DNA of 10,192 nucleotides from contig JAUCNG010416354.1 in assembly GCA_032353305.1 (NCBI GenBank), positions 1 to 10,192 of the forward strand, read 5' to 3'. This stretch comes from Cephalothrix spiralis (Eukaryota > Nemertea > Palaeonemertea > Archinemertea > Cephalotrichidae). The notes beneath the pieces are model-generated. The model saw only the letters and a list, made by a program, of their open reading frames with translations. It made no database searches and had not been told where the DNA came from. A program made the translations under genes and the position numbers. Of this stretch, positions 1 through 6,638 are shown in pieces (positions within the stretch are counted from its first letter, which is position 1; each line of letters begins with the position of its first letter).

Positions 1-75
1 ATGGATTTTGGCACCTCAAACACCCCACCCCACCCCCACCTGCCTAGGTAATCTTTCATACAGTTGCCCCCTGGT
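1..75. other. Left edge, C-rich tract, no gene
   Basis: This edge lies outside the duplicated unit. It holds a C-rich run (about 23-42, CACCCC-type). Read on the minus strand, it resembles the G-rich tandem repeat found downstream of genes A and B (GGGGTGGG followed by GTTTGAGG). No ORF, promoter or RNA gene is supported here. It may be the end of an inverted copy of that repeat cut by the window, but the match is short and low in complexity. Confidence 0.3.
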
Positions 76-212
76 ATAGCTATTTAAGTTATTGGTGACC
101 TCAAATAGAAAGTAAGTCAATATTCAACTCAAATATGATCAATGACACAGAAAACATGTGAAATGACAATGCATTGCATTAACTACATGTAAAGATAATT
201 CAAATACATTTA
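76..212 (+). promoter_or_regulatory. Conserved 5' leader of gene A
   Basis: About 137 bp before the ATG match the leader of gene B, including ACCTCAAATAGAAAGTAA, TCAATATTCAACTCAAATAT and AAAGATAATTCAAATACATT. The shared stretch probably contains the 5' UTR and part of the promoter. No TATA box is conserved between the copies; TATTTAAG at 81-88 is changed in gene B. An in-frame TAA at 180-182 closes the frame just before the chosen ATG, which supports the start. The transcription start is not visible. Confidence 0.45.
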
Positions 213-1808
213 ATGGCTTCGTTAGTCGAGAGACTTGAGGATGAGATTACTTGTGCAATATGCATGGATATATTTAAAGATCCTTGTATGCTTCCTTGTC
301 AGCACAATTATTGTTTTGTATGTGTATCAGGTTTGATTAAAAGAAATCGAATAATATGTCCTGAATGTCGTATTCATTCAGACGTTGAAAATGGAGTTGT
401 GCGATTTCCAAGAAATCGGATTTTGGCTAATTTTGTTGATACTTTCAATTCGTTGTGCGATAAGTGTCATGATAGAGAGAAAAATAAGTTATGTGTTCAT
501 TGTAATGCAACAATCTGTACACGATGCCATGATCAACATAGAGAACAGATTATTAAAACAATTATCGATAAAAAAAATGAATTAAAAAGATCAAGGACCA
601 TACAAAAAGATAGAATAGAACAAGCTTTTAACGATTTAGAGACATATGTTATAAATGAAGTTGCTAAGAAGATTGAACTGATTTACGCTAAAGTAGACAA
701 AGAAAAACATATTTATTTCAAACAAATGGACGCACTCGAATCAACCTTTGCACAACGTTGGACTGATTGGAAAACAGAAGCAGTGTATAAAATTAGACTA
801 AGCACATCTGAACCCAACATTGATTTAGTATTTGATACTTTATTATATTATTTCAACCTTGCAGTGGAATTAAGACAGGACCAGTTCAAGAAGTTATTGT
901 CAATAAGAAACTTTAAAATTACATTAAGCACTAATAAAATATGCAGTGCTATTCTTCATCTTGATCGCACTTCGAAAATTGAACTAAGAAGCCTGGCTAA
1001 CAAATTGTGTAATGCTAACAAATGTTTCATTGAATTTCAAATTCGAAGAGCTGGCATTATTTTAATGATTCCAGATAGGACTAAAATAAATTCGCTTTTA
1101 AAATGGTTTAGATGTACCGGTGAACTCATGAAAAATAGAGGATTAAAAACATTTGTCGACACTAAAAATGGAATTAGTAAATACCTACAAGTATTAAATA
1201 TTATAACTAATCTTACCACATCAGCAGATAACGTAATTGAGGATTTCAAATGTTATATTGAAATAATTAGGTTAGTGAACATGCAGTTCGAAAACCATAA
1301 ACGTTTGATTTTTAATGAATTAGTTGAAATAGAGAAGATAATACGCAAGGCTATAAGCATCCGGAAAAACGAAATGTTGACTGCAGTCGTTGTTAACGCA
1401 AAAGAACGAAACGATGAAGATGAATTCCTTTTAACTGATGTACAAGAAAATACGACTATGGAAGAACTCTTGAAAATTTCTGAGAAATTTGATTCACTGG
1501 GCAAAATATCCCTTGAAAATGATTCAAAATATGGGGTGTTAAAGTTCGATTATGATAGTATTAATAATTCTTTGAAGAATTTTGATAAATTCAACATACA
1601 TGAACATGAAGAAAAGAAAAATGACGTTATAAGATTTAATGTTTCAAATCTACCGTTCATTTTTTCCTTCCAGTGGAAATTAAACATTTATGTTAAAATG
1701 TTTCATTATATAAAATTTCACTTTAAGCCACATATCATTTTTACTTTATATGTAATTTCAATTGGTATCCTAGGTGCGTTGTTTATGTCTGATAATGCGA
1801 CAAACTAA
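213..1808 (+). CDS. TRIM-like RING/B-box protein A, C-terminal membrane anchor
   Basis: Probable membrane-anchored E3 ubiquitin ligase. Residues 14-52 form a canonical C3HC4 RING (C14, C17, C29, H31, C34, C37, C49, C52), the E2-docking module. A B-box-like zinc motif follows (C82, C85, C94, C97, C102, C105, H109), lacking the usual last histidine. Residues about 110-190 are charged and heptad-like, a likely coiled coil. Residues about 195-470 match no domain I recognise; there is no SPRY, NHL or filamin repeat. Family motifs there are LVFDTLLYYFNLA (205-217), NLTTSADNVIEDFKC (333-347) and IRKAISIRKNE (377-387). Residues 508-525 are hydrophobic, predicting a tail anchor with a six-residue lumenal end. 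The start is fixed by the conserved MASL and an in-frame upstream stop. Single exon. TRIM13/TRIM59 share this layout and act at the ER; the same role here is inferred. Confidence 0.9.
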   Translation: MASLVERLEDEITCAICMDIFKDPCMLPCQHNYCFVCVSGLIKRNRIICPECRIHSDVENGVVRFPRNRILANFVDTFNSLCDKCHDREKNKLCVHCNATICTRCHDQHREQIIKTIIDKKNELKRSRTIQKDRIEQAFNDLETYVINEVAKKIELIYAKVDKEKHIYFKQMDALESTFAQRWTDWKTEAVYKIRLSTSEPNIDLVFDTLLYYFNLAVELRQDQFKKLLSIRNFKITLSTNKICSAILHLDRTSKIELRSLANKLCNANKCFIEFQIRRAGIILMIPDRTKINSLLKWFRCTGELMKNRGLKTFVDTKNGISKYLQVLNIITNLTTSADNVIEDFKCYIEIIRLVNMQFENHKRLIFNELVEIEKIIRKAISIRKNEMLTAVVVNAKERNDEDEFLLTDVQENTTMEELLKISEKFDSLGKISLENDSKYGVLKFDYDSINNSLKNFDKFNIHEHEEKKNDVIRFNVSNLPFIFSFQWKLNIYVKMFHYIKFHFKPHIIFTLYVISIGILGALFMSDNATN

Positions 1809-2226
1809 TATTTTAACCTATCATTAAAAAGGTTGCTGAATTTCGTGGAAGAGAATTTAAATAATATTTTCGGTCCTAAATGTATTTAAATTCAGTCAAA
1901 TAATCATATTACCGATGTCAATTTAATATTTGTTTCTATAGATTTAATTCCAAGTGTAAGGTATATATGACATTGAAGAATCATAAATAGAGAATCTTCT
2001 AAAATAAGATTATTCCAAATGGTTTTTAATGCGTGAATGAGTACGATTGACAAAAGGACCTAAGAAATCTTATGAAATCATATTGGATAATTATTTATAC
2101 TCGCTGGTCATTCTGACTTGTACTCAATCCACTGAAAAGTATGGAACGTTCTCGGTGTTTAAAAACAGTCTTGCATATATTTTTCATGGTCGTATAAATA
2201 TGCATTATTAATATTATTTGGTCAAG
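1774..2226 (+). other. Candidate facultative intron at the 3' end of gene A
   Basis: The codon for G521 is split by CTAG|GTGCGT, a good donor, at 1773/1774. A downstream TCAAG at 2222-2226 gives an acceptor in the same phase (phase 1). Splicing would replace the last ten residues (ending SDNATN) with a longer hydrophobic tail running to the stop at 2286-2288. A branch-like TATTAAT lies about 15 nt upstream of the AG, but the pyrimidine tract is poor. The alternative is a simple insertion or deletion relative to gene C. Whether it is ever spliced cannot be told from DNA. Confidence 0.3.
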
Positions 2227-2288
2227 CTGTATTTGTCGTAGACTATATTATTTGTATCATTCATTTAACAATTTGTAAGATAATGTGA
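2211..2288 (+). pseudogene. Relic of the family's C-terminal coding end, downstream of gene A stop
   Basis: In one frame this reads ILFGQAVFV followed by 16 mostly hydrophobic residues and TGA. Gene C's last 25 residues start with the identical ILFGQAVFV, also run 16 more residues, and stop at the aligned position. In gene A the segment lies about 400 bp past the functional stop, in the presumed 3' UTR. It is either a decayed ancestral C-terminus or a live alternative exon. The frame is intact here, whereas the gene B copy is shifted by a lost T and has an early TAA. Confidence 0.7.
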
Positions 2289-2348
2289 TAGATTCAATAG
2301 ATTTGAAACAAGCGATGTAGTTTACTGGTTACTTTCTGTTTAATAAGA

Positions 2349-2354
2349 AATAAA
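2349..2354 (+). terminator. Poly(A) signal of gene A
   Basis: AATAAA occurs 541 bp after the stop codon. T-rich and GT-containing sequence follows at about 2384-2402 (TTGCTTTTTCTTCGGTGG), as expected for a cleavage region. The signal and its surroundings are conserved at the matching place in gene B (6199-6204) and gene C (9606-9611), which makes a chance hexamer unlikely. The 3' UTR would be about 560 nt and would include the C-terminal relic if unspliced. Confidence 0.65.
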
Positions 2355-2474
2355 ATTGCATTCAAAATTTTATTTATATTACTTTGCTTTTTCTTCGGTG
2401 GAATATGGTACAAGTCACGTGTAATTGAAGGTACGATGTCGCTGTGTATTGTTAGGAACACTAGTACTATAACA

Positions 2475-2485
2475 GGGGGGGGGGG
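2475..2485 (+). repeat. Poly-G tract (11 G)
   Basis: An unbroken run of 11 G follows ACTATAACA. The matching site in copy 2 has 8 G (6333-6340), and gene C's flank has a broken GGGGCGGG. This is a length-variable mononucleotide tract at a fixed place just downstream of the poly(A) region. No coding role. Confidence 0.85.
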
Positions 2486-2575
2486 TATTTTGAGAGTGCA
2501 AACACCAAACCCTGGTGGTTGGGTTTTTTTTTTAATTGGATTCACTTTCAAGACGTCTCGGTAATGCCTTTTTTA

Positions 2576-2732
2576 AATTGCTTGGTTTACGGATCCGCCG
2601 TTGAGAATTTCCGAAAAATGGAAATAATAAAAATAAAATTACCGACGGCGGCGGACTTTTTCGACAAGTCATTAACATTTTTCCCCGCCCTGGTGGGATT
2701 TTTTGAAAAAATTGTCTGTAAACCAAGCAATT
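2576..2732. mobile_element. Small foldback (MITE-like) element, copy 1
   Basis: It starts with AATTGCTTGGTTTAC (2576-2590) and ends with its exact inverse GTAAACCAAGCAATT (2718-2732), a 15-bp perfect terminal inverted repeat around 127 bp. The interior carries two degenerate direct repeats with a GGGATTTTTTGAAAA-like core, plus the palindrome CGGATCCG at the left. There is no coding capacity. TTAA-like sequence at both ends blurs the exact boundary and no target duplication can be proven. It lies inside the segmental duplication, so the copy at 6432 arose with it rather than by a separate insertion. The superfamily is unknown; it may be a foldback structure of other origin. Confidence 0.5.
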
Positions 2733-2892
2733 AAAATAAAGTAGTGTCAAAAAAATGATGCATGATGACAAGAAAGTGTTAATATTTTCAAATCTTTTTG
2801 CACTTGGTGGAAAAAAATTTACAAAATTTTCTGTGGCGCATGTTTTATTGAGATTTCCAAATTTGTCCACGACACGCAAACTTTTTTTAAAA
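2733..2892. other. Spacer of copy 1, no gene seen
   Basis: AT-rich sequence between the foldback element and the G-rich tandem repeat. It matches copy 2 (about 6640-6847), apart from roughly 40 bp present only in copy 2. Short ORFs here are not kept between the copies. I see no RNA gene or regulatory motif. Confidence 0.5.
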
Positions 2893-3075
2893 GGGTGGGT
2901 TTTTTTTTACCCGGGTCTGAAAAGTGAAGAGAAATGTCAAATTAAATTAGTGAAGGTTTGGGGTGGGTGTTTTTCTACCGGGGTCTGAAAAGAGAAAAAA
3001 TGTGATTGTTTGGGGTGGGTGTTTTGAGGGTGTGTCTGCGAAGTGACGCAAATGTCAAGTTAGTGAAGGGGTGGT
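2893..3075. repeat. G-rich tandem repeat, copy 1
   Basis: About three degenerate copies of a unit beginning GGTGGGTGTTTT, followed by ACCCGGGTCTGAAAAGTGA and AAATGTCAAGTTAGTGAAGG. Unit starts are near 2894, 2962 and 3014, giving spacings of 68 and 52 bp; the shorter one reflects an internal deletion. The array ends in GGGGTGGTGGGTCACA. The same array in copy 2 is more regular (63 and 62 bp). The G-runs could form G-quadruplexes on the + strand. No coding role. Confidence 0.75.
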
Positions 3076-3119
3076 GGGTCACAATGTAAAATTTCAAAAA
3101 ATTCACTTCGGAGACGTTG

Positions 3120-3136
3120 GTGTCTGCACAAGACAC
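3120..3136. repeat. Conserved short hairpin, copy 1
   Basis: GTGTCT, a five-base loop GCACA, then AGACAC: a perfect 6-bp stem. It is identical in copy 2 (7083-7099). The stem is short and could be incidental, but it sits in a well-conserved part of the spacer. Confidence 0.4.
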
Positions 3137-3331
3137 AAGACTTTAATGACATCCCCCTGACTATAACTAACTAGACTGCTTTAAATACAATTTTCAGAAA
3201 AATTCTAAGTTCCTACCCCTCTGAGGTGGAAAGATTCAGATTCTTAAAAATCACCACATGGCGAAATATGAATTATTATGTGAGCTCTCATCACAACGCA
3301 CATATTTATCACCGTTAATAATTTGATACAA

Positions 3332-3600
3332 TACTTGTATTTTTACATTTCATTTGACTAAATGGTGCGACGCCGCACAATTTTCACCCAGGAACACACT
3401 TCTGAATGTTGTTCGACGCTTCTAAAAATGTTTGCGTCGATGAACTCGCATACTTGTATTTTTACATTTCATTCGAATACGCCGCACAATTTTCACCCAG
3501 GCACACAATTCTGAATGTTGTTCGACGCTTCAAAAATTGTTTGCGTCGAAGAACGCGCGTACTTGTATTTTTACATTTCATTCAACTAAATGCTTCAACT
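3332..3600. repeat. Tandem repeat of 109-119 bp at the duplication junction
   Basis: Two full copies (3332-3450, 119 bp; 3451-3559, 109 bp) and one partial copy (3560 to about 3590). Each begins TACTTGTATTTTTACATTTC and carries CGCCGCACAATTTTCACCCA, TGTTGTTCGACGCTTC and GTTTGCGTCGA. The copies differ by about 10 bp (a CTAAATGGTGCGA-like stretch present only in the first) and scattered substitutions. The array begins exactly where homology between the two segmental copies ends, and copy 2 has no trace of it. It is satellite-like, of unknown family. The short ORF across it is a by-product of the repeat. Confidence 0.85.
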
Positions 3601-3663
3601 TCGTCATCTTCGTAAGGTTGAATTTCAATTTTTGTTTCGACAAAATGCTTCAACTTCGTCATC
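3591..3663. repeat. Two direct repeats TGCTTCAACTTCGTCATC
   Basis: An 18-bp perfect repeat at 3591-3608 and 3646-3663, 55 bp apart, directly following the 109-119 bp array. CAAAATGC or TAAATGC precedes each. It probably belongs to the same satellite-like domain as a second, shorter periodicity. Confidence 0.75.
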
Positions 3664-3851
3664 ATCGTATACATATGTTGCTCTGGACATGTATGCGCCG
3701 CTAGGGGGTTGAAAAATTTCGTCATGAAAATCTAAATGACTTAGCTTATAAAAATTATAAGGGTCGAGGTCCAACTTCCAGGTTTTTATGCAGAAGAGCA
3801 GGTAGGTTTTTTAAACCGTCAAAATGTGTATACAAAATACATATAACCTTA
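3664..3851 (+). promoter_or_regulatory. Unique upstream region of gene B with a possible TATA box
   Basis: This sequence is absent from the other copy. CTTATAA, AAA, TTATAAG (3745-3761) is a 7-bp perfect stem that contains TATAAAAA (3747-3754), about 230 bp before the ATG of gene B. It could serve as a TATA box giving a leader of about 200 nt, but AT-rich DNA yields such matches by chance and gene A has no counterpart. No gene is seen here. Confidence 0.2.
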
Positions 3852-3983
3852 TAGCTACTTCAGTTATTGGTTTATTTGGTTACCTCAAATAGAAAGTAAA
3901 TCAATATTCAACTCAAATATGCTCCATAGACACAGAAAACATATGGAATAAATAGCATTGTAAAGATAATTCAAATACATTTA
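3852..3983 (+). promoter_or_regulatory. Conserved 5' leader of gene B
   Basis: Matches the leader of gene A through ACCTCAAATAGAAAGTAA, TCAATATTCAACTCAAATAT and the final CAAATACATTTA. The main differences are small indels near 3945-3965. An in-frame TAG at 3927-3929 lies 19 codons before the ATG and supports the start. No conserved TATA box is visible inside this block. Confidence 0.45.
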
Positions 3984-5639
3984 ATGGCTTCGTTAGCCGA
4001 AAGGCTTGAAGATGAGATTACTTGTGCAATATGTATGGATATATTTAAAGATCCTCGTATGCTTCTATGTCAACACAATTATTGTTTGGTATGTTTACAA
4101 GGTTTGATTAAAAGAAATCGAATAATATGTCCTGAATGTCGCATTCATTCTGACGTTGAAAATGGAGTTGTTAAATTTCCAAGAAATCGGATTCTGGCTA
4201 ATCTTGTTGATACTTTTAATTCGTTGTGCGAAAAGTGTCATGATAGAGAGAAAAATATATTTTGTGCTCATTGTAATGCAACAATCTGTACACGATGCTA
4301 TGATAAACATAGAGAACAGGTTGTTAAAAACATTAAAGAAAAAAAGAATGATTTAAAAAGATCATATAGAATCATACAAAAAATGTATGATGATAGTAAA
4401 GAACAAGCTTTTAGCGATTTAGAGACATATGTTATAAACGAAGTAACTATGAAGATTAAAATGATTCTTGCCAAAGTAGAGCAAGAAAAGGAAAATTATT
4501 TCGAAAGAATGGATGCACTTGAATCTACGTTTGCACAACAATGGATTGACTGGAAAACAGAAGCAGTGTGTAAAATTAGACTAAGCACATCTGAACCTGA
4601 CATCGATTTGGTATTTGATACTTTATCATGTTATTATAGACTTGCAATGCAATTAAGACGGAACCAGTTAACGCAGTTACAGCAGCACTCCTTTTCAATA
4701 AGTAACATTCAAATTACATTAAGGCCTAATCTAATATACAGTGCTATTCTTCACCATGGTCGTACTTTAAAAACAGGACTGTGCAACGAATTGTGCAACG
4801 AATTGTGCACTGCTAAAGGATGTTTGATTCGATTTCAAAGAGCTGATATTACTTTAGAGCTTCCATATAAGACTAAAATGCATTCGTTTTTTAATTGGTT
4901 TAGAAGAACTGACAAATACAGGGAATACGAAGGATTCTTTAAAATTCTCGATGATATCGATATTTCGAGCCGAAAAACAATTCTTAAAGAGGGAATTAAT
5001 AAATACCTTCAAGTATTTGATATTTTAGCTAATCTTACCACATCAGCAGATAACATAATTCAGGATTTCAAATGTACAAATGAACTAATTAGGCCGGAAT
5101 TAAACATGATATTCGAAAGCCATAGACGTTTAATTATAAATGAATTAGTTGAAATAGATAATAGAATACGCAAGGCTATAGGCATTCGGAAAAAAGAAAT
5201 ATTAACAGTCAAATCAAGAGAACGAAATGATAATATAGTAAATATGGATAAAGTCCTTTTAACAGATGTACAAGAAAACACGGCTATGGAAGAACTCGTG
5301 AAAATGTCTGAGAAATTAAATTCACTGGGCAAAAATTCCCTCGAAAAAGACTCAAAGTATTGCAAGTTACAGTTCGATTATAATGATAAAATTAATTATT
5401 CTTTGAAAAATTTTGATAAATTAACCATACATGAATATGAAGAAAAGAACAATGACGTTATAAGATTTAATGTTTCAAATCTACCGTTCACTTCTTCCTT
5501 CCAATGCAAATTGAACATTTATGTTAAAATGTTTCATTATATACAATTTCACTTTAAGCCATATATCATTTTTACTTTATTTGTAATTTCTATTGGTATC
5601 CTAGGTGCGTTGTTTATGTCTGATCATGCGACAAATTAA
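3984..5639 (+). CDS. TRIM-like RING/B-box protein B, C-terminal membrane anchor
   Basis: Close paralog of protein A, 20 residues longer. RING ligands C14, C17, C29, H31, C34, C37, C49, C52 are intact. The B-box-like motif has C82, C85, C94, C97, C102, C105, H109, with Y106 where protein A has H106, so that histidine is not a family ligand. Coiled coil about 110-190; family motifs at about 209-221, 350-364 and 395-405; tail anchor 528-545 followed by SDHATN. The RING, last 60 residues and 3' UTR are nearly the same as in A, but residues about 225-330 differ heavily, including extra residues near 230-236 and 318-328 and a duplicated LCNE (267-274). Every indel keeps the frame, so the gene is under coding constraint. 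Likely an ER- or endomembrane-anchored E3 ligase, by analogy with TRIM13/TRIM59; substrate unknown. Confidence 0.9.
   Translation: MASLAERLEDEITCAICMDIFKDPRMLLCQHNYCLVCLQGLIKRNRIICPECRIHSDVENGVVKFPRNRILANLVDTFNSLCEKCHDREKNIFCAHCNATICTRCYDKHREQVVKNIKEKKNDLKRSYRIIQKMYDDSKEQAFSDLETYVINEVTMKIKMILAKVEQEKENYFERMDALESTFAQQWIDWKTEAVCKIRLSTSEPDIDLVFDTLSCYYRLAMQLRRNQLTQLQQHSFSISNIQITLRPNLIYSAILHHGRTLKTGLCNELCNELCTAKGCLIRFQRADITLELPYKTKMHSFFNWFRRTDKYREYEGFFKILDDIDISSRKTILKEGINKYLQVFDILANLTTSADNIIQDFKCTNELIRPELNMIFESHRRLIINELVEIDNRIRKAIGIRKKEILTVKSRERNDNIVNMDKVLLTDVQENTAMEELVKMSEKLNSLGKNSLEKDSKYCKLQFDYNDKINYSLKNFDKLTIHEYEEKNNDVIRFNVSNLPFTSSFQCKLNIYVKMFHYIQFHFKPYIIFTLFVISIGILGALFMSDHATN
4781..4810 (+). 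repeat. 12-bp tandem duplication inside gene B
   Basis: GTGCAACGAATT occurs twice in a row and is followed by GTGCAC, encoding a repeated Leu-Cys-Asn-Glu and a partial third unit. Gene A has only one diverged equivalent. The duplication adds in-frame length within the most variable part of the protein. Confidence 0.8.
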
Positions 5640-6073
5640 TATTTTAAAAGGGTTGCTAAATTTCGGTGGAAGAGAATTTAAATAATAATTTCGGTCCTAA
5701 ATGTATTTTAAAACTCAGTCAAATGATCATATTACCGATGTCAATTTAATATTTGTTTTATGGATTTAATTCCAAGTGTAAGGTATATGTGCATGTGACA
5801 TTGAAGAATCAGAAATAGAGAATCTTCTAAAATAAGATATAATTCCAAATGGTTTTAATGCGTGAAAGTTGCGTACGAATAAGTACGATTGACCAAAGAC
5901 CCAAGAATCGTATGAAATCATTATTCATACTTGTAGCTTGGATTATCCTGGTAATTCTGACTTGTACAACGTCAATCCACTGAAAAGTATGGAACTTTCT
6001 CGGTGTTTAAAGACAGTTTTGCATATATTTTCCATGGTCGTATAAATATGCATTATTAATATTATTGGTCAAG
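5605..6073 (+). other. Candidate facultative intron at the 3' end of gene B
   Basis: Same arrangement as gene A: CTAG|GTGCGT splits codon G541, and TCAAG ends at 6073 in matching phase. Splicing would give a short tail, A-V-F-V-V-D then TAA at 6091-6093. The donor and the acceptor AG are unchanged from gene A, but most of the rest of the segment is conserved too, so this is not evidence of splicing by itself. Confidence 0.25.
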
Positions 6074-6145
6074 CTGTATTTGTTGTAGACTAATATTTGT
6101 ATCATTTATTTAACAATTTTTAAGATAATGTGATAGATTCAATTG
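6064..6145 (+). pseudogene. Decayed C-terminal relic downstream of gene B stop
   Basis: Aligns with the relic at 2211-2288 and with gene C's final codons (GGTCAAGCTGTATTTGT against GGTCAGGCTGTTTTTGT). Relative to gene A, one T is missing in ATTATTGGTC, so the frame is broken. A TAA also interrupts the shared frame at 6091-6093. CTAATATTTGTA is shared exactly with gene C at this point, confirming common descent. Confidence 0.65.
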
Positions 6146-6198
6146 ATTTGAAACAAGCGTTTCTTTCTTGTTATTTGTATTTGAATTATCTGTTACGA

Positions 6199-6204
6199 AA
6201 TAAA
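6199..6204 (+). terminator. Poly(A) signal of gene B
   Basis: AATAAA 560 bp after the stop, followed by the same T-rich CTTTGCTTTTTCTTCGGTGG stretch as gene A. Conserved position in all three genes. Confidence 0.65.
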
Positions 6205-6332
6205 ACTGTATTCAAAATTTCATTTATATTACTTTGCTTTTTCTTCGGTGGAATATAGTACACGTCACGTGTAATTGTAGGTACGGTGTCGCTGTGTATT
6301 GTCGTATTGTCAGGAACACTAGTACTATAACA

Positions 6333-6340
6333 GGGGGGGG
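6333..6340 (+). repeat. Poly-G tract (8 G)
   Basis: Counterpart of the 11-G run at 2475-2485, in the same context (ACTATAACA before it). Confidence 0.85.
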
Positions 6341-6431
6341 TGTCTCGAAAGTGCAGACACCAAACCCTGGTGGTTGGGGTGTTTTTTTTAATTGGTCTCA
6401 CTTTCAAGACGTCTCGGTAATGCCTTTTTTT

Positions 6432-6638
6432 AATTGCTTGGTTTACGGATCCGCCGGTGAGAATTTCCGAAAAATGGAAATAATAATTTTTAAAAACTTT
6501 AACGCCGGCGGCAGACTTTTTTTGAAAAGTATTTAACAATTTTATTTTACGGCCAGCGAGATTTTTTGAAAAGTCTTTTTACATTTTTTCCCGCCCCGGT
6601 GGGATTTTTTGAAAAATTTGTCCATAAACCAAGCAATT
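6432..6638. mobile_element. Small foldback (MITE-like) element, copy 2
   Basis: Left arm AATTGCTTGGTTTAC (6432-6446), right arm ATAAACCAAGCAATT (6624-6638), with one mismatch between arms. The interior holds three degenerate direct repeats of about 45 bp (starting near 6507, 6551 and 6596), each with a core like GATTTTTTGAAAA. Copy 1 has two, which explains most of the 50-bp length difference. No ORF is conserved. Whether it is a true transposon relic or a local foldback is open. Confidence 0.5.

Larger units (their letters stand above)
76..3331 (+). repeat. Segmental duplication, copy 1 (contains gene A)
   Basis: This block aligns collinearly with about 3852-7311. Shared landmarks in order are: the leader ending CAAATACATTTA before the ATG, the whole TRIM-like gene, the 3' UTR, the AATAAA signal, a poly-G tract, the AATTGCTTGGTTTAC foldback element, the G-rich tandem repeat, the GTGTCT/AGACAC hairpin, and a final block ending TTTGATACAAT. 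The two ATGs are 3771 bp apart. Homology stops abruptly after TTTGATACAAT: this copy continues into a tandem repeat, the other into unrelated sequence. Boundaries are set by eye and may be off by tens of bases. Confidence 0.88.

Noticed and set aside
385-585. 66-codon ORF inside gene A (and its counterpart at 4156-4356)
   Set aside because: Out-of-frame shadow of the RING/B-box coding part. It is similar in both copies only because the main frame is conserved.
1782-1808. Asn-Ala-Thr glycosylation sequon at the C-terminus of protein A
   Set aside because: It lies within four residues of the end and close to the membrane, where glycosylation is not expected, and protein B has His-Ala-Thr at the same place.
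2294-2879. Minus-strand ORFs over the poly-G and foldback region (also 6186-6539)
   Set aside because: Partly similar peptides arise only because the DNA is duplicated. Indels such as the 11-G versus 8-G run shift the frame between copies, so there is no coding conservation.
2519-2988. Plus-strand ORFs of 71 and 77 codons in the spacer
   Set aside because: Low-complexity F/K-rich translations of T-runs and G-rich repeats; frames are not kept in copy 2.
3332-3600. CRISPR-like array
   Set aside because: The units are adjacent 109-119 bp tandem copies without short unique spacers, and the context is eukaryotic.
3406-3615. 69-codon ORF in the 109-119 bp tandem repeat
   Set aside because: It reads through successive repeat units in different frames, with no family features.
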